Source: KBS50 sp042434095 | Lineage (GTDB): Bacteria; Actinomycetota; Actinomycetes; Mycobacteriales; Micromonosporaceae | Reading direction: 5' to 3' | Assembly: GCF_042434095.1 (NCBI RefSeq) | Contig: NZ_JBHLUE010000019.1 | Location: 342,423 to 406,422 of the forward strand | DNA length: 64,000 bases | Part shown: in pieces, positions 39,366-46,445 of the stretch | Numbering within the stretch: the first letter of the stretch is position 1 | How the letters are laid out: each line of letters starts with the position of its first letter | The notes under the pieces: generated by a model | Databases searched by the model: none | Told to the model about the DNA's origin: nothing | The model's input: the letters and a program-made list of their open reading frames with translations, nothing else | Position numbers and translations under genes: made by a program

Positions 39366-42344
39366 GTGGGTTCGGAGGCACCGGGCGCCGCGTTGCGGAT
39401 CGACCTGCTGGGTGCCGTCCGGATGTGGCGGGACGCCCGCGAACTCCCGCCGGGACCCCCTCAGCGCAGGGCCGTGCTGGCACTGCTTGCCCTTGCCGGC
39501 GGCCGGCCGGTGGGCCGCGACGAACTCGTCGACGCGTTGTGGCCGGCCGAGCCGCCCCGCGCCGCGGCCAACGTCATCCAGACCCACGTGAAGCACCTGC
39601 GCCGGGTGCTGGAGCCGCACCGCTCCGCCCGCACGCCCAGTCCGCTGCTACCGGCGGTGGGCACCGGCTACCGACTGGAAACGGCGGCGGTCGCCGTGGA
39701 CGCGCTGCGGTTCCGGGAACTGGTGGCCGCGTCCCGGGAGGCGCGCGGCGCCGACGAGCGGGAGCGGCTGTGGCAGCTCACCGCGGCGGCGGTTGAGCTC
39801 TGGCGACCGCCGCTCGCCGACCTGCCCGGGCTGGCGGGACAGCCCAGCGTTGCGGCCATCTGCGCCGAGGCCGAACTCGTGCTCACCTGGCGGGCGGAGG
39901 TGGCGGTCCAGCTCGGTCGCGTGGAGCACGTGTTGCCGGCCGTACGGGAGCACGCCCGCGCCCGTCCGCTGGACGAGCGCGCGCAGGCGGACCTGATGAC
40001 CTGTTATCTGGCCCTGGGACAGCGCGCCGAGGCGTTCGCCGTGTTCAACGCCGCGCGCCAGCGGCTCGCGACGGAGCTGGGTGTCAATCCCGGTCCGGCC
40101 CTCACGGAGGCCCACCGACGGCTGCTCGAACCGGCCGCCGGGCCGGCGACCCCGCAGCGCCGGCCCGGCGCCGCACCAGGCGGTGCCGTTCGGTCGGCCG
40201 GCCCGCCGACGCCAACATTGCCACCGCCGGTCGTTCCGGCGCAGCTCCCGCCCGCGGCGGTCGCCTTCGTGGGCCGGGCCGCGGAGCTTCGCCTGCTCGA
40301 TGAGCTGGTGCACGGCGCCGGTCCCGTTCAGTCCGGACGAGACGGCGGGCCAGCGGTGGGCACGATCACCGGTTCGGCGGGGGTCGGCAAGACCACCCTG
40401 GCCCTGCACTGGGCCCACCGGGTGGCGGCGCGGTTCCCGGACGGCCAGCTCCATGCGGACCTGCGCGGCTTCGACCCGACGGTGGGCCCGGTCCGGGGCG
40501 ACCAGGTGGTCCGGTCCTTCCTGGAGGCGCTCGGGGTGGGCCCGGATCGCGTACCGGCCGATCCGGGCGCCCGGACGGGTCTCTACCGGAGCCTGTTGGC
40601 CGGACGGCGGATGCTGATTCTGCTCGACAACGCCGGCCGCGCCGATCAGGTCCGGCCGCTGCTGCCCGGCTCCCCCGGCTGCCTGGTCGTGGTCACCAGC
40701 CGCACCGAGCTGCCCGGCCTGGTGGCCGCCGGCGCCCGGCCGATCGGGCTCGACCTGATGACCGTCGGTGAGTCCAGGGAGCTGCTGGCCAGCCGCATCG
40801 GCCGGGCGCGGGCCGCGGCCGAGCCCGCGGCCGTCGACGAGCTGGTCTCGGCCTGCGCCCGACTACCGCTGGCGCTGTCCATCGTGGCGGCCCGGGCGGG
40901 GCTGCGCCCGCAGCTACCGCTGGCGGCGCTGGCCGCCGAGTTGCAGGCCCGCGCGGACGATCTGACGGCCTTCAGCGACGAGGATCAGGCCTTCGACGTC
41001 CGCGCCGTCTTCTCGGGTTCCTACCGGATGCTCCCGCCACCGGCCGCGGCGCTGTTCCGGCTGCTGGGAATGCACCCGGGACCGGACATCACGGTGGCGG
41101 CGGCCGCCGCGCTGGCCGGGCTACCGGACGGTGCCGCGCGGGCCTCGCTGGACCAGCTCGCCCGGGCAAATCTGGTGGTGGAGCACCGGCCCGGCCGGTT
41201 CGCCTGCCACGCCCTGCTGCGGGCCTACGCGGCCCAGTTGGTGCGGACGGTGGATCCGGAGCCGGATCGGCGGGCCGCGCTGCGCCGGGTCTTCGACCAT
41301 TACCTTGAGTGGGCCCGCACCGCCGACGACCTGATCTCGCCGTACCGGCATCCGGGGGGCGCCGCGACGCACCGCCGGACCGGCGGCTCGGTCCGGTCCG
41401 GTGAGCCGGCCCGCCCGCCGGCCGGTGCGGCCGGGGGGACCGTCGCCCGGGGTACGAACCGGCCCACCGACGCGCGCACCGCGCTGGCCTGGTTCACCAC
41501 GGAGTACGCGGTGCTCACCGCGATGATCGATCGAGCCGAGGCGGCGGGTCTCGACGGCCTGGTCTGCGACCTGACGTGGCATCTCACCGCGTTCAACGAC
41601 CGCCGGGCCGAGTGGACCGAGCAGGCGCGGGTGCAGCGGGTGGCCCTGCTGGCGGCCGTCCGGCTCGGCGACGAATCGTTGCAGGGCCGGGCCCATCGCG
41701 GCCTGGCCCGGGCCTACCTGCGGCTCGGCCGGCACGACGATGCCCGGCGCGAGCTGCGGGAGGCCGTAATCCACTACGAATCGCTAGGTGACCATGCCGG
41801 CCTGGGCAACGCCGAGATGAGCCTGGCCGACTCGTGCGAGCGGCAGGGCCGGCTCCGGGCCGCCCTGGCCCACCTGGAGCGCGCGCTGCAGTCGTACGAG
41901 CGCGCCGGTTTCCGGCCCGGACAGGCGAACGCGCTCAACGCGATCGGGTGGTGTCACGCCCTTCTCGGGGAGCCGGTGCGGGCTCTGCCGTTCTGCCGGC
42001 GGGCGCTGCGGCTGCACCGGGAGATCGTCGACCGCCGTGGCGAGGCGCACACCTGGGACACCATCGGCTATGTCAACCTCTTCCTGTCCCGGTACCGCCC
42101 GGCGATCCACTGCCTCCGGCGGGCGGTCGGGCTCTTCCAGGAGATGGCCGATCCGATCCCGGCGGCGATGTCGCTGATCCGGCTGGGCGACACCCGGCAC
42201 GCGGCCGGAGATGTCCGGGGCGCCCGTGCCGACTGGTCGACGGCGTTGGCGCTGCTGTCCGAGGTGGACCATCCACGGGCCCGCGAGGCACGGAGTCGGC
42301 TGGCCGGCGGACCGGTCTCGGTGGTTCGCTCGGTGGCGAGCTGA
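39366..42344 (+). CDS. AfsR/SARP-type regulator with BTAD, NB-ARC and TPR domains
   Basis: 992 residues from GTG 39366. An N-terminal OmpR-like DNA-binding domain (LLGAVRMWRDARELPPGPPQRRAVLALLALAGGRPVGRDELVDALW) is followed by the bacterial transcriptional activator domain (to about 255), an NB-ARC ATPase with Walker A GSAGVGKTTLA (about 336-346) and LILLDNAG, and TPR repeats in the last about 280 residues (ARAYLRLGRHDDARRELREAV and similar). It probably activates nearby or distant biosynthetic genes. A Gly/Ala-rich insert lies near residue 680. The ROK gene is divergent and a 57-residue membrane protein follows. Confidence 0.9.
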   Translation: MGSEAPGAALRIDLLGAVRMWRDARELPPGPPQRRAVLALLALAGGRPVGRDELVDALWPAEPPRAAANVIQTHVKHLRRVLEPHRSARTPSPLLPAVGTGYRLETAAVAVDALRFRELVAASREARGADERERLWQLTAAAVELWRPPLADLPGLAGQPSVAAICAEAELVLTWRAEVAVQLGRVEHVLPAVREHARARPLDERAQADLMTCYLALGQRAEAFAVFNAARQRLATELGVNPGPALTEAHRRLLEPAAGPATPQRRPGAAPGGAVRSAGPPTPTLPPPVVPAQLPPAAVAFVGRAAELRLLDELVHGAGPVQSGRDGGPAVGTITGSAGVGKTTLALHWAHRVAARFPDGQLHADLRGFDPTVGPVRGDQVVRSFLEALGVGPDRVPADPGARTGLYRSLLAGRRMLILLDNAGRADQVRPLLPGSPGCLVVVTSRTELPGLVAAGARPIGLDLMTVGESRELLASRIGRARAAAEPAAVDELVSACARLPLALSIVAARAGLRPQLPLAALAAELQARADDLTAFSDEDQAFDVRAVFSGSYRMLPPPAAALFRLLGMHPGPDITVAAAAALAGLPDGAARASLDQLARANLVVEHRPGRFACHALLRAYAAQLVRTVDPEPDRRAALRRVFDHYLEWARTADDLISPYRHPGGAATHRRTGGSVRSGEPARPPAGAAGGTVARGTNRPTDARTALAWFTTEYAVLTAMIDRAEAAGLDGLVCDLTWHLTAFNDRRAEWTEQARVQRVALLAAVRLGDESLQGRAHRGLARAYLRLGRHDDARRELREAVIHYESLGDHAGLGNAEMSLADSCERQGRLRAALAHLERALQSYERAGFRPGQANALNAIGWCHALLGEPVRALPFCRRALRLHREIVDRRGEAHTWDTIGYVNLFLSRYRPAIHCLRRAVGLFQEMADPIPAAMSLIRLGDTRHAAGDVRGARADWSTALALLSEVDHPRAREARSRLAGGPVSVVRSVAS

Positions 42345-42420
42345 CGTCCCGCTTGTTACCGGTCCACGGCGCCCCTGCCGCTGCTTCGGCGCCTCCAGCA
42401 CCTCGCCGCGTCGAAAGCAC

Positions 42421-42594
42421 GTGCTGCGGAACCTGGCGCTGGTCTGCGTGGCGGAACTCGGCCTGGCCGGCGCGGCCGCGCCGGGCAGCCTCGAACTGCC
42501 GTACGCGCTGGTGGCCGGCGTCGCCGGGCTGGTGGTCGGCGTGCTGGTCACGGCGGCCGAGGACATCGCCGCGTTGCTGCGGCCGGTCGCTTGA
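42421..42594 (+). CDS. Small two-helix membrane protein
   Basis: 57 residues from GTG 42421. Two hydrophobic helices (about 3-22 and 29-48) with LRNLALVCVAELGLAGAAAPGSLELPYALVAGVAGLVVGVLVTAAEDI. It lies 76 nt after the AfsR-type gene and ends against the convergent TetR stop. No family is recognised; holin-like topology alone does not support a lysis role. Confidence 0.55.
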   Translation: MLRNLALVCVAELGLAGAAAPGSLELPYALVAGVAGLVVGVLVTAAEDIAALLRPVA

Positions 42595-43191
42595 TCAGCC
42601 CGGCCCGGGCGGTTCGGGGCCGAGCACCCCGGCGATGACCTCGTCGACCAGACCGGCCGGGACCGGCTGGTGGGCCACGAACCGCCGGTAGAAGAACGGG
42701 CTGGTCAGCAGGTCGGTGGTCAGCTCCGGGTCGAGCCGGTCGGGCAGCTCGCCCCGCTCCTTGCCGCGGACCAGCGCGGCGACCATCGGCTCGCGGCGGC
42801 GGCGGGTGAGGTCGGCGTGCAGGGCCGCGAGCGTGGGGTCCCGCTCGGCCGCGTCGATGAAGGCCGCGAGCAGGCGCGGAAACGGGGTGTCCCGCAGCAG
42901 GGTGACGAACGCGGTGAGCAGCTCGGCCACGTCGCCGCGTACGTGGCCGGTGTCCGGCGGTGGGAAGGGCCGGAAGGTGGCGTCCATCGCGGCCACCAGC
43001 AGGGCGCCCGCGGTGGGCCAGTGCCGGTAGAGGGTGGCCTTGCTCGCGCCGGCCGCCCGGGCCACGGCCTCCATGCTGAAGCCGGCCAGGCCGTGCTCGT
43101 CGAGCACCCGGAGGGCGGCCCCCAGCACGCGCTGCCGGGCGCCCGCCCCGCGGGATATCGGTTCCCGCTCCGCCGTCGGCTCATCGGGCAT
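42595..43191 (-). CDS. TetR-family transcriptional regulator
   Basis: 198 residues from ATG 43189-43191. The HTH (RVLGAALRVLDEHGLAGFSMEAVARAAGASKATLYRHWPTAGALLVAAM) is typical, and the C-terminal region matches TetR_C_11-like dimerisation domains. It is divergent from a DoxX-like gene with two copies of a 17-bp element between them, which are its likely operators. The ligand is unknown. Confidence 0.9.
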   Translation of the reverse strand: MPDEPTAEREPISRGAGARQRVLGAALRVLDEHGLAGFSMEAVARAAGASKATLYRHWPTAGALLVAAMDATFRPFPPPDTGHVRGDVAELLTAFVTLLRDTPFPRLLAAFIDAAERDPTLAALHADLTRRRREPMVAALVRGKERGELPDRLDPELTTDLLTSPFFYRRFVAHQPVPAGLVDEVIAGVLGPEPPGPG

Positions 43192-43209
43192 TGCCTCACC
43201 CCCAACGGA

Positions 43210-43250
43210 ACGGTACCGTACCGATAAAAGAGAACGGGAGCGTATCGATA
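43210..43250. promoter_or_regulatory. Twin TetR operators (17-bp direct repeat, 24-bp spacing)
   Basis: ACGGTACCGTACCGATA (43210-43226) and ACGGGAGCGTATCGATA (43234-43250) match at 14 of 17 positions. Each copy is partly palindromic (ACGGTACCGT; TATCGATA). They lie between the divergent TetR and DoxX-like genes, the second copy touching the DoxX ribosome site. Two dimers could bind side by side. Confidence 0.65.
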
Positions 43251-43260
43251 GGAGGCCCCG

Positions 43261-43698
43261 ATGGCGGGATTCACCGACCTGGGACGGTCCCCCGACGCCG
43301 CCGGCACGCCGCCGCGCCCCGCCGAAACGGCCTTCCGGCACCCGGTGGGCTACTGGGTGACCACCGGGATCATCGGCGCCGAGTGTGCGGTGGGCGGTCT
43401 CATGGACCTGCTCCGGCTGCCACCCTTCTATCCGGTGATGATCCAGCTGGGCTATCCCGGTTACCTGGCCACCATCATGGGGACAGCGAAGATCATCGCC
43501 GCGGCCGTTCTGCTGGCGCCCCGGCTGCCCCGGCTCAAGGAGTGGGCCTACGCCGGCGTCATGATCAACATGATCGGCGCGGCCGCCTCGCACCTCGCCG
43601 CGCACCAGCCGACCGGCCCGCTCGCGCCGGCCACGTTCGCGGTGCTGGCACTGCTCAGCTGGGCCTGGCGCCCGCCCGGGCGACGGCTGGCCGGCTGA
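43261..43698 (+). CDS. DoxX-like membrane protein
   Basis: 145 residues, ATG 5 nt after AGGAGG. Four hydrophobic helices follow a short polar N-terminus (GYWVTTGIIGAECAVGGLMDLL, YPGYLATIMGTAKIIAAAVLLAPRLPRLKEWAYAGVMINMIGAAASHLAA, LAPATFAVLALLSWAW). This is the DoxX_2 layout. Members are implicated in membrane redox processes, but the role here is unknown. Expression is probably controlled by the divergent TetR. Confidence 0.85.
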   Translation: MAGFTDLGRSPDAAGTPPRPAETAFRHPVGYWVTTGIIGAECAVGGLMDLLRLPPFYPVMIQLGYPGYLATIMGTAKIIAAAVLLAPRLPRLKEWAYAGVMINMIGAAASHLAAHQPTGPLAPATFAVLALLSWAWRPPGRRLAG

Positions 43699-43766
43699 GC
43701 CGCTACCGGCCTGAAGCCAGGAGGTCGAGCACCGCGTCGGCCACGCCGGCGGCGTACGGTGGGCCG

Positions 43767-44300
43767 ATGACCGGCGCACGGGCGCGGGAGTGGTTGCGGC
43801 AGCGGGGCGCGGACGGCATCGCCCATCCCGGCGGAACCCTGTACGACCATCTGGGCCGGGTGCACGACCGGCTCGGCGAGCTGGGGGCGGGACCCGACCT
43901 GTGTCTGGCCGGCCTCACCCACGCCGCGTACGGCACGGACGGGTTCGACGTGGCCCTGCTCGACGTGGCCGAGCGGGCGACCCTGCGGGACCTCGTCGGG
44001 GATGACGCCGAGGCGCTCGTCTACCGGTACGGCGCCTGCGACCGCGGCCGGAGCTGGCCGGCGCTGGCCGACAGCGCCGAGGTGACGGACCGGTTCACCG
44101 GCACGGTGCACCGGATCGACCCCGCCGAGCTGCGGGCGCTCGTCGACCTGAGCATCGTCAACGAGGTGGACGTCGTGGCGCACAACCCGGCCGCGCTGGA
44201 CCGGCACGGACCCGCGCTGCGCCGGCTGTTCGCCGCCTGGTCCCCGGTCGCCTCCCCGGCGGTGGCCGCCGACGCGCGGCGGGTGCTGGGCGGTTTCTAG
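43767..44300 (+). CDS. DUF6817 protein
   Basis: 177 residues from ATG 43767. The pattern ADGIAHPGGTLYDHLGRVHDRLGELGAGPDLCLAGLTHAAYGTDGFDVALLDVAERATLRDLVGDDAEALVYRYGACDRGRSWPAL fits the DUF6817 family, whose conserved His and Asp residues suggest an HD-like metal-dependent hydrolase. Function is unknown. Its stop is 1 nt from the convergent APH gene stop. Confidence 0.78.
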   Translation: MTGARAREWLRQRGADGIAHPGGTLYDHLGRVHDRLGELGAGPDLCLAGLTHAAYGTDGFDVALLDVAERATLRDLVGDDAEALVYRYGACDRGRSWPALADSAEVTDRFTGTVHRIDPAELRALVDLSIVNEVDVVAHNPAALDRHGPALRRLFAAWSPVASPAVAADARRVLGGF

Positions 44301-44301
44301 G

Positions 44302-45201
44302 TCAGGCCTCGGCCAGCAGGCGATCGAGGGTGCGCCGGCCCAGCTCGGCCATCGCCGGGAAGGTTGCGTCGTAGTACCACACCAGGCCCATGGCCTGCTG
44401 GAAGGCCCACGCGCGGCCCCGCTTCCACTCCAGGTCGTCGCAGCCGAGCGTGGCCCGCAGCACCCGCCGCGGCCCGGCCTCCAACAGGTGCCACGCGCCG
44501 ACCAGCTCCAGGGCCGGATCGGCGGGACCGAAGCCGCCCACGTCGAGGACCCCGGCCAGCCGGCCGGAACGGACCAGCACGTTGCTGGGAATGAGATCGC
44601 CGTGGTTCATCACGTCGGGGGCCGTGCGCGGCAGCTCGCGCAACACCGCCCACAGCCGGCGCAGGCGCGGGACGTCCAGCAGCCGCCCGCTGTGCGCGAA
44701 GCACGTTTCCATCCACTCGTCGTGGGACCGCAGGTCGCCGCCGCGGCCGGTGCCACCGAAGGTACGACCGCGGGTGTCGATCGAGCGGACCGCGGTGATG
44801 AACTCGGCGAGGTCCCGCGCGAACCCGACCGACCCGCCCGGATCCGCCACCGTGGCCGGGACGCCGGGCAGCCAGGTCTGCACCGCCCAGGGCAGCGGGT
44901 AGCCCGCACCGGGCTCGCCCAGCGCCACCGGCTCCGGGGTCGGGAACGGGGTACGGCCGGCCAGCTCGCGCGCGGCCGCCGCCTCCGACTCCAACCAGCG
45001 CCGCTTCTCCACCACGTCACCGGGCTGCAGCGGGAACCGGGCCGTCAGCGAGTCCCCGATCCGGAAGATCGCGTTCACCGTCCCGTGCCCGACGCCGCCC
45101 CGCACGGGCAGCGCCCGCCAGTCGGGAAACTGGTCGGCCACCAGCTCGCGGACGGTCTCCACCGAGATCGTCAGCTGGTCGTCATGCATGCGCGTCACCA
45201 T
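44302..45201 (-). CDS. Aminoglycoside phosphotransferase (APH)-family kinase
   Basis: 299 residues from ATG 45199-45201, with GTG 45198 and ATG 45189 as alternatives. The Brenner-type loop VMNHGDLIPSNVLV (about 197-204) and the metal-binding GVLDVGGFGPADPALEL fit the APH/choline-kinase fold. Substrates range from antibiotics to sugars and thiamine. The DFG-like Asp is retained, but the motif carries VGG rather than the common WGD. It follows a Nudix gene by only 4 nt on the same strand, so they form an operon. Confidence 0.85.
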   Translation of the reverse strand: MVTRMHDDQLTISVETVRELVADQFPDWRALPVRGGVGHGTVNAIFRIGDSLTARFPLQPGDVVEKRRWLESEAAAARELAGRTPFPTPEPVALGEPGAGYPLPWAVQTWLPGVPATVADPGGSVGFARDLAEFITAVRSIDTRGRTFGGTGRGGDLRSHDEWMETCFAHSGRLLDVPRLRRLWAVLRELPRTAPDVMNHGDLIPSNVLVRSGRLAGVLDVGGFGPADPALELVGAWHLLEAGPRRVLRATLGCDDLEWKRGRAWAFQQAMGLVWYYDATFPAMAELGRRTLDRLLAEA

Positions 45202-45205
45202 GGGC

Positions 45206-45715
45206 TCAGAGCGCGTCCGGCTGCAGGAGCGCCGGGTGGCGTTCCCCGGGCTGGGCGTGCCAGGCCGGCCGGTCCGGGTCGCCGGAGGTCTCGATGCGCA
45301 GCCGCGCCCACCCGTCGAGGTCCGGCAGCCGGTCGGGGGCGAACCAGGCGACCTCGGACGACTCGTCGTCGTTGACCCGCGGCTCACCGGCCACGGCCCG
45401 GCACCGGAACCAGACGTCCAGGTACTCGCACCGGTCCCCGTTCGGGTAGACCACCGGGTGGGTGGCCACCCCACCGACCCGTTCGATCGCCACCCGCACG
45501 CCGGTCTCCTCGTACACCTCGCGCAGCACCGCGTCGGCGGGCTGCTCCCCCGGGTCGACGATGCCGGCCGGCAGCGACCAGCGACCGTTGTCGGTGCGGC
45601 GGACCAGCAGCACCCACCCGGCACCGTCCCGGACCACGCCGGTCACGCTGGGCAGCAGCAACAGGTCGGTGCCGACGTGGGCACGCAACCCGGCGACGTA
45701 CGGGGAGATGGGCAC
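45206..45715 (-). CDS. Nudix hydrolase
   Basis: 169 residues. The Nudix box GIVDPGEQPADAVLREVYEETGV is complete. The N-terminal ISPYVAGLRAHVGTDLLLLPSVTGVVRDGAGWVLLVRRTDNGRWSLPAG and the DDESSEVAWFAPDRLPDL tail fit the actinomycete ADP-ribose-pyrophosphatase-like group. Substrate is unknown. It is the first gene of an operon with the APH-family kinase. Confidence 0.9.
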   Translation of the reverse strand: MPISPYVAGLRAHVGTDLLLLPSVTGVVRDGAGWVLLVRRTDNGRWSLPAGIVDPGEQPADAVLREVYEETGVRVAIERVGGVATHPVVYPNGDRCEYLDVWFRCRAVAGEPRVNDDESSEVAWFAPDRLPDLDGWARLRIETSGDPDRPAWHAQPGERHPALLQPDAL

Positions 45716-45806
45716 CCGGCGACGCTACCCGCCGGGGCCCGGGTGCTCCCAGCGGTTATCGTGCGGGGACCCGCGGCGGGGGCCGCGGTCCGGGGAGGTT
45801 GTTTCG

Positions 45807-46304
45807 ATGCCGAACGATGCCGGCGGCGGCGCCCACCCCGGCGGGGAGCCGATCCGGATCGGTGAGCTGCCGTTCCTCGACGAGCACGGCACCGACATCG
45901 CGGCCGGCCCGGAAACGGTCTGGCCGATCCTGGTCGAGGCGGTGGACCGGGCGTTCTCCGGCGCGCGGGCCGCGGCGTACGCCCGGCTGATCGGCTGCGC
46001 CGACCCGTTGGCGTCCGGACCGCGGCCGCTGGCCGAGGGTTCGACCGTGCCCGGGTTCCGGGTGGTCGCCGCGGTGCCCGGCGTCGAACTGGCGCTCGCG
46101 GGGCGGCACCGGTTCTCGACGTACGCGCTGAGCTTTCACCTGGACCGGGACGGCGCCGGCGGCGTCCGGCTGCGCGCCGAGAGCCGGGCGGCGTTCCCCG
46201 GCCCGGCGGGCCGGGCCTACCGGCTCCTCGTGTTCGGCAGCCGTGCGCACGTGATCCTGCTTCGCGGCCTGCTCGCCCGGATCCGCCGACGCGCGCAGCG
46301 GTAG
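45807..46304 (+). CDS. SRPBCC/START-like protein
   Basis: 165 residues from ATG 45807 with GGGGAGG upstream. VWPILVEAVDRAFSG, FRVVAAVPGVELALAGRHRFSTYALSFHLDRDGAGGVRLRAESRAAFPGPAGRAYRLLVFGSRAHVILLRGLLARIRR resembles polyketide-cyclase/dehydrase (SRPBCC) lipid- or ligand-binding folds. The ligand is unknown. It is divergent from the Nudix-APH operon. Spacer 46305-46445 shows no gene. Confidence 0.72.
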   Translation: MPNDAGGGAHPGGEPIRIGELPFLDEHGTDIAAGPETVWPILVEAVDRAFSGARAAAYARLIGCADPLASGPRPLAEGSTVPGFRVVAAVPGVELALAGRHRFSTYALSFHLDRDGAGGVRLRAESRAAFPGPAGRAYRLLVFGSRAHVILLRGLLARIRRRAQR

Positions 46305-46445
46305 CCCGCCGGCGCGGCCCCGCGGGTAGCCGCGAGCCGACTCAGTCCTCGATCTGACCAGGCAGAACCCTTGTCCCACGGGTCCCGCCGGGACGACGCT
46401 GCGAGGGCGACACCTCCCGTCGACCCACTTCCCGCGGGGGCGGCC

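Noticed and set aside
42421..42594. Holin or AfsS-like function for the 57-residue protein
   Set aside because: Two helices alone do not show a holin, and the protein lacks the repetitive polar sequence of AfsS.
31542..45201. A secondary-metabolite gene cluster around the AfsR-type regulator
   Set aside because: No polyketide, peptide, terpene or lanthipeptide synthase genes are present.
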